NCBI GenBank assembly: GCA_031261915.1
Contig: JAISIT010000128.1
Location: 1 to 62,273 of the forward strand
Reading direction: 5' to 3'
Source of the DNA: Candidatus Methanoflexus mossambicus
GTDB taxonomy: Archaea > Methanobacteriota > Methanobacteria > Methanobacteriales > Methanobacteriaceae
Length of the DNA: 62,273 nt
The notes beneath the pieces are model-generated. The model was not told the DNA's origin and did no database searches. It was given only the letters and a program-made list of their open reading frames with translations. Positions 8,770 through 19,600 of the stretch are shown here, one piece after another; the stretch's first letter is position 1, and each line of letters starts with the position of its first letter. The position numbers were made by a program, and so were the translations under genes.

Positions 8770-11700
8770 ATGAATAAAGTAGCATCATTTAAAGTAAAAG
8801 GAATGAATAGGGATTTAAGTGAATCTGCTTATAATCCTGAATTTGCTTATGAAATAAATAATATGCGTTTCATAACAAATTCTGATAATACTATGTATTC
8901 TTTAGTTAATGAAAAAGGAACTTTATTAACTACAATTACTATAAGTAATGTTGCAAATGATTCTCTTATAGGAATACCAATAGGACTACAAGAAATAGAT
9001 AATAAGATTGTTATCTTTACTTGTCATGGAAATAATAATAATTATGATAGAATATATTTATTATGGTTTGATGATAATAATATTTTAAATGGTAAATTAT
9101 TATATTCTGGTAGTTTAAATTTTTCAATAGATTATCCTATTGAATGTGTAACTGCAATAGAAAATGATGAAATAAAAAAAGTATATTTTACTGATGGATT
9201 AAACCAACCAAGAGTAATTAATATTGCTGCAACAAATGATCAAATAGGTAATTTTAGTGATACAAGTTTTGATATTGCACCTACTTTAAAGTTGCAAGAA
9301 GAAATAAGTATAGAAAAAATAAATACATCTGGTGGTAATTTCCAAAATGGAGTTATTCAATATTTTTTCTCTTATATAAATTATTATGATAAAGAAAGTA
9401 AAATATTTTATCAATCTCCATTGTATTATACATCAATGGATAATAGAGGTGGTAGCCCTGAAGAAATTAGTTCTAATTCTTTTAAGATTACTTTAAATAA
9501 TTTAGATACTCAATTTGATTATATTAGAATATATAGTGTTTTTAGAACATCTGAAAATACAACTCCAAGTGCTAAAAAAATTATTGATTTAGCAACTTCT
9601 GATTTAGAAATATCTTATATAGATAATAATACTCAAGGAGAATCTGTAAATGCTTCTGATTTATTTTTTATTGGAAGTGAAAATATAACAGCATATACTT
9701 TTGAACATAAAGATAATGTGTTATTTTTAGGAAATATTACTTTAAATTCTAAAAGAGTTAATAGTAATATTAAAAATATGTTGGATGGGGCAGACATTAT
9801 TTTTAATCCTAATTTAAAATCATTACCCCAAAGTGATTTAGGTAATTATTATTCATACGAAACACAATTAAATAATAACTCATTTCAAATAAAAACTTTT
9901 AAATATTTAGAAGTTTATAGGTTTGGATTACAATTTCAAGATGCTAATGGAAAATTTAGTGATCCTGTATGGCTAAATGATGTATTGAATAATGTAATGC
10001 CTACAAATAATTATGCTGTACAAGATGTTCAATATTTAACAACAGCTAATTATCAAATGTCTTCTGATATAATTACTGAATTAATAAATAGTGGTTATAA
10101 AAAAGTAAGACCGGTAATTGTATATCCTGAAAAATCTGACAGAAATTGTATTTGTCAAGGTATTTTAAATCCAACTATTTATTCTGCAAAAAATAAAAGA
10201 AATAGTACTCCTGATAATCAAGCATCATGGTTTTTTAGACCTAAATTACCTTTTGATGTAAGTAATACAAGTACTATTGATTTAAATGATAGTACTAAAA
10301 ATAGTGCAAATAGTAAAGCAGGAGTTGTTAATGAAGAAATAATAACTTATAATAGTACTAATTATACAATAGTTCATTTTGGTTCAAGATTAGAATTTAG
10401 ACATTCTTATCCTTTGCCAAATAATAATCACAGAAATGCTGAAATTCAATGTATAACAAGCACTCATGGAACAACTCCACCATACACAACTATAGATAAA
10501 GAAATGTTTTTAGAGATAGTTGATAATGCACATTATATAGATGAATCTGTATTAACATTAAATTCTCCTGAATTAGAATTTGATGAACAATATTCATTAT
10601 TAAATACAAATGGATTACAATTAAGAATTATTGGAATAATACCTATAACAGCTTTTGATAGTAAAATAGATATTATTACATCTTCTGCACCTAATGTAAT
10701 TGGTGGAACTTCAACATTGGCAGATGGTTTTTATGATTATGCAATACATAGATCAAATGTATCAAGACATGGATATAGACATTTAGCAACATCTGCTTGT
10801 TGGTTTGATGCACCTGCAATAAAATCTGATTCTGTTTTATATGCAATACCATTATATGCTTCATTTGCTGTTTATCCATTTCATAGAAATGGTTCTTTAA
10901 ATAATCAAGCAAGTGGTACAAGAGCTTCTATGCTTAAAACAAAAACATTATTAAATTATCAATTTTCTTATAATTCATATTATTTTGATTATGATAATAT
11001 TTATAATTTTTATGAAGAAAATAATGGAGAAAAAACAGGATGTAATATTTCTATATTTTCTGCTAATGAAGTTGCTTTACAAAAAATTAATAAACAAAAT
11101 AATAATTTAAGTGATATTAATTATTATGGAAATATTGATAATGTATTAACACTTAATGGTATTGCTTTTGGTCGTAGTTATCCTATTCAAATAGGAAGTT
11201 TGTCTTTTAATACATCTGACGAAACTACAAAAGATGCAATGTATTTAGATGGATTAAAACAAATTGATTTTTCAGTTATATCAGGTGCTAAACCAGATGA
11301 AGGTCCAACAACAGGAACAGATCCTATTGAGATGAAGTATAAGTCTACAAGACATGCTGCAATTGCTTTAAATTTGAATGCTAATAACTATCAAAAAATA
11401 TTACCAACAATATATGATGCTGACAATAATTCCGGGACCAATAAAACAATAATTAATAATCTTAATTTAGATTTTAATACAACCACAGGATATTATTTTT
11501 GGGATACAAATAAAGTTATTCAAGGAATATCTCAAGATGTTTTAGATATTAATATTCCTACAACAATAAATAATTCTCAAAATGGATATAATCAAACATA
11601 CGGATTTTTATATATCGGAGAAATTTATAATCCAAATGTTATAAATAGATTTGGCGGAACAACAGAAGAAGCCTTTGAAGTTAATAATTGGGTTGTTTGT

Positions 11701-13095
11701 GGAGATTCATATTCTTTATTTGATGAAGATAATAATCCTTTAACAAATGTAACAATAAGATGGTCTGAAGGAGATACATTTTATCAAAGATATGATTGTT
11801 TGAAAACATATCCTTTTTCAAAAGATGACCAAAATCAAATTATAGAAATTCTATCTTGTATGATAGAAACAAGAATAAATATTGATGGTAGATATGATAA
11901 AAATAGAGGACAAATTCAAAATTTAGGAATAAGTCCTGATAATTTTAATCTTATTAATTCTGTTTATTCTCAAAAAAATAATTTATTTAATTATCTTTAT
12001 CTAAATGAAAATAAAATAAATTTAGATCAATTCAGAAACACAATTACTTGGACATCTGAAAAAATTAATGGAAGTATTAGTGATGCTTGGACAAATTTAA
12101 CATTTACTAATATATTAGATTTAGATGCTGATAAAGGACAAATAACTTCTTTAAATAGATTTAACAATAATTTATTTGCCTTTCAAAGTAAAGCACTATC
12201 AAATATTCTTTATAATGAACAAGTACAAATACAGCCTGTTGAGGGAGTTCCTATTCAATTAATGAATAGTGGAAAAGTTCAAGGTAAAAGATATATTAGT
12301 GATTATATTGGTTGTAATAATAAATGGTCTATTGCAACATCTCCTAATGGAATATATTTTATTGATGATTATAATAAAGATATAAATTTATTTAATGGAC
12401 AAATAAATAATTTATCTGCTAAATTAGGATTTTATTCTTGGATTCAGCAACAATCTAATCTAAATATTTGGAGTGCTAATAATTTTCCTAATTTTAAAAC
12501 GATATATAATAAAATAAATGATGAAATTTATTTTATAAATGCAGATTATTGCTTAACATATTCTGAATTGTTAAATACATTTACATCTTTTTATCATTAT
12601 ATGGGAAAACCATATTTTGGAACAATGAATAATAGAGGACTTTGGTTGCAAAAACAAACTGAATTTCCTGAAAATAAAGATTATTTGTATCTATACTTAC
12701 ATCAAGAAGGTCTATACAATAGAATATTTAATTACAACAGACCTTTTGGAATAGAATTAGTTGTTAATCCTGATATGCAAAAAGATAAAATATTTAATAT
12801 TTTAGAATTTAGAAGTGATTCATGGGATAGTTCAAATAATTTATTACAAGATACATTTGATAAATTAGTTGCAACTAATGAATATCAAACAGGCACTTTA
12901 GATTTAATTTCTAATCCTAATAATGTATCTTCTTTAGCAAGAAAATTTAGAAATTGGAGATGCTATATCCCAAGAGATGATTCTAATGGATTTGATAGAA
13001 TAAGAAACAATTGGATACATTTGAAACTTTCAAAAGAAGCAAGTAATAATAATAAAACAATACTGCATGATTTGTCAGTATATTATTTTGATTAA
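8770..13095 (+). CDS. Large tail muzzle / stabilization protein
   Basis: The protein has 1441 aa. It starts with SFKVKGMNRDLSESAYNPEFAYEINNMR, the signature of the large crAss-like protein annotated as stabilization protein and shown to form the tail muzzle. The body is beta-rich with many aromatic residues, and the C-terminus has RNWRCYIPRDDSNGFDRIRNNWIHLKL then HDLSVYYFD. The size is at the upper end for the family. The protein forms the distal part of the short tail and may be near the receptor-binding parts. The start is set by the close spacing to the preceding gene. Confidence 0.75.
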   Translation: MNKVASFKVKGMNRDLSESAYNPEFAYEINNMRFITNSDNTMYSLVNEKGTLLTTITISNVANDSLIGIPIGLQEIDNKIVIFTCHGNNNNYDRIYLLWFDDNNILNGKLLYSGSLNFSIDYPIECVTAIENDEIKKVYFTDGLNQPRVINIAATNDQIGNFSDTSFDIAPTLKLQEEISIEKINTSGGNFQNGVIQYFFSYINYYDKESKIFYQSPLYYTSMDNRGGSPEEISSNSFKITLNNLDTQFDYIRIYSVFRTSENTTPSAKKIIDLATSDLEISYIDNNTQGESVNASDLFFIGSENITAYTFEHKDNVLFLGNITLNSKRVNSNIKNMLDGADIIFNPNLKSLPQSDLGNYYSYETQLNNNSFQIKTFKYLEVYRFGLQFQDANGKFSDPVWLNDVLNNVMPTNNYAVQDVQYLTTANYQMSSDIITELINSGYKKVRPVIVYPEKSDRNCICQGILNPTIYSAKNKRNSTPDNQASWFFRPKLPFDVSNTSTIDLNDSTKNSANSKAGVVNEEIITYNSTNYTIVHFGSRLEFRHSYPLPNNNHRNAEIQCITSTHGTTPPYTTIDKEMFLEIVDNAHYIDESVLTLNSPELEFDEQYSLLNTNGLQLRIIGIIPITAFDSKIDIITSSAPNVIGGTSTLADGFYDYAIHRSNVSRHGYRHLATSACWFDAPAIKSDSVLYAIPLYASFAVYPFHRNGSLNNQASGTRASMLKTKTLLNYQFSYNSYYFDYDNIYNFYEENNGEKTGCNISIFSANEVALQKINKQNNNLSDINYYGNIDNVLTLNGIAFGRSYPIQIGSLSFNTSDETTKDAMYLDGLKQIDFSVISGAKPDEGPTTGTDPIEMKYKSTRHAAIALNLNANNYQKILPTIYDADNNSGTNKTIINNLNLDFNTTTGYYFWDTNKVIQGISQDVLDINIPTTINNSQNGYNQTYGFLYIGEIYNPNVINRFGGTTEEAFEVNNWVVCGDSYSLFDEDNNPLTNVTIRWSEGDTFYQRYDCLKTYPFSKDDQNQIIEILSCMIETRINIDGRYDKNRGQIQNLGISPDNFNLINSVYSQKNNLFNYLYLNENKINLDQFRNTITWTSEKINGSISDAWTNLTFTNILDLDADKGQITSLNRFNNNLFAFQSKALSNILYNEQVQIQPVEGVPIQLMNSGKVQGKRYISDYIGCNNKWSIATSPNGIYFIDDYNKDINLFNGQINNLSAKLGFYSWIQQQSNLNIWSANNFPNFKTIYNKINDEIYFINADYCLTYSELLNTFTSFYHYMGKPYFGTMNNRGLWLQKQTEFPENKDYLYLYLHQEGLYNRIFNYNRPFGIELVVNPDMQKDKIFNILEFRSDSWDSSNNLLQDTFDKLVATNEYQTGTLDLISNPNNVSSLARKFRNWRCYIPRDDSNGFDRIRNNWIHLKLSKEASNNNKTILHDLSVYYFD

Positions 13096-13110
13096 AAAAA
13101 ATACAATAAA

Positions 13111-14922
13111 ATGAAAAAAAGAAATATAAAAAATGTTTTAAATATATTTGCAAATGGTGGATATACAACATCAATTCCATATTTGCAAAACAATATTAAT
13201 TCAGCAAATTACAATTTTTACGATCAATATAAAAATCAATACAATCCACAAACATTTCAACAAAAAAATACAAATCAAGTATTTAATAATAATCAAAATT
13301 CATCTTCTTTTAAATTAGATGGTGCAGGTGCAGGAATGATTGGACAAGCAGCTGTAAATACTATAAATACTTTTAGAGAAGGACTTGCAACAAATGCTGA
13401 AGAAATAAATAATAAAATAGATAATACATTTGTAAATACAGCAGCATCAACTAATGCTGATGTAATGAATAATTTTCTAAATTTTCAACAATTAGATAAA
13501 GTTTCTTATGATGATGTCAGAGGTGATGGTCCTAATTATTTAGATAGTATTGGTAAAGGTATTGCAGGTGGCTCTACTATGGGACCGTGGGGAGCTTTAA
13601 TTGGTGGTGCAGCAGGATTATTAAATGCAGGAATTGCAGATTTATTTGGAAGTCAAAAAGCAAAAAGACAACAAAAAGAACTTAATGCTAAAATTCAAAA
13701 AACTAATCAAATAAATTTAAATAAATTAAGTAATTCTGCAGAACAGGTAGATAAAATGAATGATATGAATATTTTTGCAAATTATTCTGCAATGGGTGGT
13801 CCATTAAATAATATGTCTAATTTTAGTAATGGATTAACTGAATTTAATAGTGGTGGCTCTCATGAACAAAATCCATTGGGTGGAATACCTCAAGGAATAA
13901 GTAATGAAAATGGATTACCTAATATGGTTGAAGAGGGAGAAGTAAAATATAAAGATTATGTTTATTCTGATAGATTAGGAGTAGATAAAACTTTAGCAGA
14001 AAAATATAGAATAAATAAAAAATATGTAGATCATTCTTTTGCAAAAATTGCAGAAATGATGAATAAAGAAAGTTCTGAAAGACCTTATGACAATATAAGT
14101 AATAATGCTTTAAGCAAAAATTTATTATCTTTGCAAAAAGCACAAGAAGATTTAAAAGCACAAGAACAAATGAAAATTATTAAAGACCAACAAAAAAATC
14201 AACAAGGAGAAAATCAATTTGACTTAGGTGGATTTTTAAATACATTAAAAGATAATTTTAATACAACAGATTTAAGATATGCACCTATATATGGAAGTGG
14301 ATTATCTGTTTTAGGTGATATGTTTGGATATACAAATAAAAATGATTTTTCAGATACAGATAGATTAAATGATTTAGCATCAAGATTATCAACAGTTACT
14401 TTTAGTCCTATTGCAAATTATCTTAATTATAAACCTATAGATCAGCAACAATACATTAATCAAATAAATGAAAGTAATAATGCTACAAGAAATGCAATTA
14501 TAAATAATTCTAATGGAAATAGAAGTATGGCTAATGCTGCATTATCTGCTACAAATTTGAATCATATTACAAAATTAAGTGATTTGATTGGAAAATTAAA
14601 TCAATACGAAGATACAAGAAAAGAAAGAGTTGCTACATTTAATAGAGGTACTGATCAATATAATTCTCAAATGGGATTAGAAACTCAAAAAATTAATAAA
14701 GAAAATGATGCTTTAAGAAGTAATTTGTTACTACAAGAATTACAAATGAGAGATGCAATAAAATTAAGAAATGATGCAGCAAAAAGTGCAAATCTTTCTA
14801 ATTTCTATAATAATTTAGGTAATCTCGGTAAAGAAAACTTTAATAGAAATATGATTAATGCAATGCAATCTTTTGGATATTATATTGATAAAGATGGTAA
14901 TATAAAATTTAAAAGAAATTAA
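13111..14922 (+). CDS. Virion cargo/ejection protein
   Basis: The protein has 603 aa. It has two glycine/alanine-rich amphipathic segments (GAGAGMIGQAAVN; GSTMGPWGALIGGAAGLLNAG) that could insert into membranes, an N-terminal Asn/Gln-rich region, and long helical, Gln-rich regions after residue 340. This matches internal (cargo) proteins that crAss-like and other podoviruses eject to build a conduit across the cell envelope. It directly follows the muzzle gene and begins the run of cargo genes. No enzyme motif was seen. Confidence 0.55.
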   Translation: MKKRNIKNVLNIFANGGYTTSIPYLQNNINSANYNFYDQYKNQYNPQTFQQKNTNQVFNNNQNSSSFKLDGAGAGMIGQAAVNTINTFREGLATNAEEINNKIDNTFVNTAASTNADVMNNFLNFQQLDKVSYDDVRGDGPNYLDSIGKGIAGGSTMGPWGALIGGAAGLLNAGIADLFGSQKAKRQQKELNAKIQKTNQINLNKLSNSAEQVDKMNDMNIFANYSAMGGPLNNMSNFSNGLTEFNSGGSHEQNPLGGIPQGISNENGLPNMVEEGEVKYKDYVYSDRLGVDKTLAEKYRINKKYVDHSFAKIAEMMNKESSERPYDNISNNALSKNLLSLQKAQEDLKAQEQMKIIKDQQKNQQGENQFDLGGFLNTLKDNFNTTDLRYAPIYGSGLSVLGDMFGYTNKNDFSDTDRLNDLASRLSTVTFSPIANYLNYKPIDQQQYINQINESNNATRNAIINNSNGNRSMANAALSATNLNHITKLSDLIGKLNQYEDTRKERVATFNRGTDQYNSQMGLETQKINKENDALRSNLLLQELQMRDAIKLRNDAAKSANLSNFYNNLGNLGKENFNRNMINAMQSFGYYIDKDGNIKFKRN

Positions 14923-14936
14923 AATAGTAAAATAAT

Positions 14937-16601
14937 ATGCCAACAATAATAAATTCTACTTTTAATCCATTGACTTTTGATGAATTGGCTAAACCTGTTG
15001 CTCAAGAGACAGCATTTCACAATGAAATATTATCTAATATAAATGAATTAGATGCAAAAGCAGCTGTATGGGAAAAACTTAAAAATAGTAAAAATGATCA
15101 AGCAGCTTATGAAAGATATAAACAATATGCAGATGCAACAAAAGCAGAAGCAGATGCATTAAGTCAATTTGGATTAACACAAAATACTTTTAAAAATGCT
15201 TTAAATCTTAAAAAGAGATATGCTTCTGAAATAATTCCAATAGAAGAGGGTTCAAAACGAAGAGATTTATTTAAAAAGAATATGGATGATTTATTAGCAA
15301 GAGATAATTCATTAATATTTTCATCTGACCCTTCAGAAGTTTCTATTGATACATTTATTAATGATCCATTATATGATGTTAATTATGTTTCAATGAATGA
15401 TATTCAAAAAGATGTTGCTACAACAGTTGCACCTTTAGCAAAGACAATGTTAGAAGACATTAAAAATATAAAATTTAGTAATAGTAATATTGATGGTATT
15501 ATTTCAAAATATGAAAAATATGGTTTTTCTGCTGATGATATTTTAAATATATATCAAAATGGCAATTTCTCTGATGTTAAAATTTTAAATCAAATATTAA
15601 ATAGAACTTTAAATAAATGGAATGTAACTAAAGAAAGATTTGGTGATGATAAATATAATCAAATATTAAATAGTTCATTACTTGGATTAACTTCTGCAAT
15701 TGGAACATCAAAAAGTAATGATATGAGAGATCCAAATTTTGAAAGTGGTTCAAAATCTAATAACACACCTTCAGATTTACCATTAAATAATTCACCTGTA
15801 GAATTTAATCGTAGAATTATACAAAATAATCCTAATACAAGTGAAGATATAACTTATATTAACAATTTAACTCCAGAAACAAATAAATATCAAATACAAC
15901 CAGAAACTTATTCAAAAAAAGGTGGATTTACTATTCCTGCAAAATATGGAAATAGAATTGATGAAGCATATAATAAATATCAAATTAATAAATATCTAAA
16001 AAAAGATGAATTTGATAAATTAGATTTTGAAAAAAAGAAAAAAATAATTAAACAAAAAATAGAATTAGATAATTATGCTTATAATATTCCTTCTTTAAAA
16101 GTAACAAATGATAACATAATTTATGAAAATGTTATATCTAAAATTAATTTAGGTATGGATAAAAATAATGTAAGAGGTGTTTATAATGAAGATGGTGAAC
16201 AAATAGAAACTAAACAAGAATTTAATAAATTAAAAGAAGATATGAAAGGTCCTTATTCTTTGTCTTATGATATTAATAATAGTCAATTAATTTTTGGAGA
16301 TGGAAATGGACAAAAACTTTTTATAGATTCAAGTTTATTTGAAGATTCATCAGGTAATATAAAAAATTTACAAGAAAAAATTGATGAATTGAAAAAAAGT
16401 ATTTATACTCTTGATTATGATGAACAAGAAGTAATTAATTATTATAATGAACAATCTGATCCAGATCCAACTATAAAAAATTCGGCTGTAAAAATTTTAT
16501 TTTTAGAATTAGAAAAATTACAAGCAAAATTATTAAGTAATTTATATAGTAATTTTAATACTAAAGCTCAAGTTCAAACTACAACAAATGCAAAATTATA
16601 A
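14937..16601 (+). CDS. Virion cargo protein, crAss-like
   Basis: The protein has 554 aa. It is mainly helical at the N-terminus (LNELDAKAAVWEKLKNSKNDQAAYERYKQYADATKAEADAL-type alanine/lysine helices). The middle is Asn/Ser-rich and the C-terminus contains coiled-coil segments. It lies between the membrane-active cargo protein and the first giant protein, where crAss-like phages encode cargo proteins packed in the head or tail. The stop overlaps the next ATG by one base. There is no recognisable catalytic motif. Confidence 0.5.
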   Translation: MPTIINSTFNPLTFDELAKPVAQETAFHNEILSNINELDAKAAVWEKLKNSKNDQAAYERYKQYADATKAEADALSQFGLTQNTFKNALNLKKRYASEIIPIEEGSKRRDLFKKNMDDLLARDNSLIFSSDPSEVSIDTFINDPLYDVNYVSMNDIQKDVATTVAPLAKTMLEDIKNIKFSNSNIDGIISKYEKYGFSADDILNIYQNGNFSDVKILNQILNRTLNKWNVTKERFGDDKYNQILNSSLLGLTSAIGTSKSNDMRDPNFESGSKSNNTPSDLPLNNSPVEFNRRIIQNNPNTSEDITYINNLTPETNKYQIQPETYSKKGGFTIPAKYGNRIDEAYNKYQINKYLKKDEFDKLDFEKKKKIIKQKIELDNYAYNIPSLKVTNDNIIYENVISKINLGMDKNNVRGVYNEDGEQIETKQEFNKLKEDMKGPYSLSYDINNSQLIFGDGNGQKLFIDSSLFEDSSGNIKNLQEKIDELKKSIYTLDYDEQEVINYYNEQSDPDPTIKNSAVKILFLELEKLQAKLLSNLYSNFNTKAQVQTTTNAKL

Positions 16602-19600
16602 TGGAACAAAATATACAAGACCCAAGAGAACAAGGAACAAGTGGATTAGATGGATTAAAAGGTGTTAATAAAATAAATTCATCTAAAAAAACTAAAACAA
16701 GAGAATTATTAGATAATATAAATAATTTAACAAAAGATCCTGAATATACCGGATATAAATTAATTGATTTAAATATTCAATATCGAATAGATACAGATAT
16801 AAATAATCCTAATAGATTAGATTCTGGACCTATTGATATGAGTTTATATCCTGAATGGGGAAAAAGTAAATATGATAAAAATCTTATCAATGAGCTTGAT
16901 TATTCTAATATTAATGATATAAGAGCAAAAGCTCAATCAGATTTAGCAAAAATTGGAGCAGGAATAGCAAAAGGTTCTATTCTTGCAGGAACAACATTTA
17001 TAAGTGGTACTTTAGGTGCAATATGGGGAATAGGAACTGCAATAGCTACAGGAAAATTAAGTGGTTTATGGGATAATAGTATAAGTAATGCTATGTATGA
17101 ATTAAACCAATGGAGTGAATCTGCAATTCCTAACTATTATACAGATGAAGAAAGAGCAAATCAAGAATCAGGACAATGGTATAAAAATATATTTACTGCT
17201 AATTTCTTAGGAGATGTGTTGGTTAAAAACACAGGCTTTATGGTTGGTGCTATGTATTCTGGTATGGTTGGTTCTGGTGCTATAAGTGCAATAAATAAAG
17301 GAATAAATGCAGTAGGTAAAGGTATATCGGGAATAAGTAAATTTGGTTCTATAGGTAAAACAGGTTTAAATACAGCAAAAGCAAAAAGAGGAATAGATGC
17401 AATATATGATAAAGTTGCAAAATCAACACCTAAAATAGGAAGAAAACTTGCAGGTTCAGCAACATCAGCAATGAATGAAGCTAATATTGAAGCTAAAAAT
17501 AATGCTGAAGATTTTATGAATTTTGAAAATTTAAAAGAAAATGATAGATATAATGCAACACTTGAAGCCATAAAACAACAATATGGTGGAACTGAAATGT
17601 ATAATACATTAGTATCAAATGAAAATCAAAGACATGCAGATATGCTTGCAAAAATACAAGAAGATGGTGCTAAAATGGGAAATGCTGTAATGTTACAAAA
17701 TTTTCCTATATTAATGGCACAAGACATGTTTATGTTTGGTAAAATGTATGCAGGTGGTGCAAAAACTGCAAAAAGAGTTTCTAAAAGAATAGGCACTGAA
17801 ATATTAGATGATGGAACAAAAGTATATAAAGCAGGTAGAAAAGGTGTTGCAGTAGCAAAAGGTGCAGCAAAAGGACTTGCAAATGCTGCATCTGAAGGTA
17901 CAGAAGAATTTATGCAATTAGTTGCAGCTGAAAATGCAGCTTCATATTATGAAAATGATTTAACAAATTTTTATAATTTGCAATTAAATCCAAATGCAGA
18001 ACAAAAAACTATTAGTTGGATAAATAATTTTGGTAATACTTTTTCAAAAGTTGTTTCAGATCCTAATTCTTATCAAGATTTTTCTGTTGGATTTTTAATG
18101 GGTGCATTAGGATTACCATCTTTTAGAATGACTAAAAATTCTCAAGGAAAACTTCAATCTCCAATTACTTTTAATGGTGGGGCTTTTGAAAAGTATAATG
18201 AAGTAATGAGTAATTATAGAAGAGATAAAGAAATTGTAAATAGATTAAATGAAAGAATACAATCAGAAGATTTTTTAAATTATTATCATGGATTAATAAG
18301 ACATAATAATCTTGAAGATGTTATGAATGTTGCAGCATCTCAAGATGATGATTTTGGATATAAAAATGCAGAATCTGCTCAACTTATAAGTGATATAAGT
18401 ATGTTTGCAAATGCAGGTAAATTAGATGATTTACTTGCAACAATAGAAGGATTAGATGATTTATCTGATGAAAATTTAGATGCTATTATAGATTATACTA
18501 CAACACAATCAGAAGATGGAACTTTTGTTGGACCATATATTGATTCAAGTGGAAATAAAATGACTGCTACTCCTGAAGGAAAAGAGGAAATGAAAAATTT
18601 AATTTTAAAAAGAAAAACAGAAATTAATGATGCTATAAATAATTATATAAAAGAAAGAAAAGATATAGATTCTAAAACTAATGAAGTTTTATCTGATGAT
18701 AATTTAACAGAATTAACTTGGTTAAAAATTTATTCAGATGATGCAAAATATAGAATTAAAACATTAAAAAACGAAATTAATGATAGCTTACAAATTGATA
18801 CATTAATACAAAATGCACAAACAACAATTAATGATTTAGAAGAAAATATAGATTATAAATCAGAAAAAGATAATATACGAAATAAAATTAATGATTTAAA
18901 ACGAGAAATTTTATTATATGAAAAAACAAAAGAAATTGTAAATAATTTAGATGATTCTGAATTTGTCATGAAAGATCTTGAAACATTTGCTTCTGCAATA
19001 GAACAAATAAGTGCACAAAATTCAGATTCAAATATTGCTTTTGATGATATTAGTAAAAAGTTTGTAGATGCTGTTAAATTAAATAATCTTCAAAGATATA
19101 CTTATGCTAAATTTATAGAATATTTAACTAATCCATCACAAATAAATAGAGATAAAGAAAGAACATATAATCAAGCTAAACAGGCAACAGAAACTGCAAC
19201 AAAAGAAGTTTATAAAGAACAGTTAAATAGTAAAACAACTATTCAAGAAATAAGAAATTTATATAATAAAAATTCAGCAAATGAAGATTTTATTAATGCT
19301 TTTAATGAACTATTAGAAACAAATGAATTAGTTAAACAATTTAATGATATTAATAAATATTACATTTTTCTTCAAAATAAAATTCAAGAAAATATAAATG
19401 GAATGTTAAATGATTCTAAAAACAAATCTGAAATAGAAAATGTTTTAAATCAAATTTTAACTAATCATATAAATAGTGCTAATAATTTAGAAGAAGCTCA
19501 AAATTTTAAAAATATAAAATCACCAATAACTAATAATTTTGATAATTTATCTATTGAAGAAAATGATGAAATAAGAAATAAAGCATTTAACATATTATCA

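Noticed and set aside
10691-10921. Minus-strand open frame inside the muzzle gene
   Set aside because: It is a shadow frame rich in His, Leu and Met, antisense to a coding region and without its own context.
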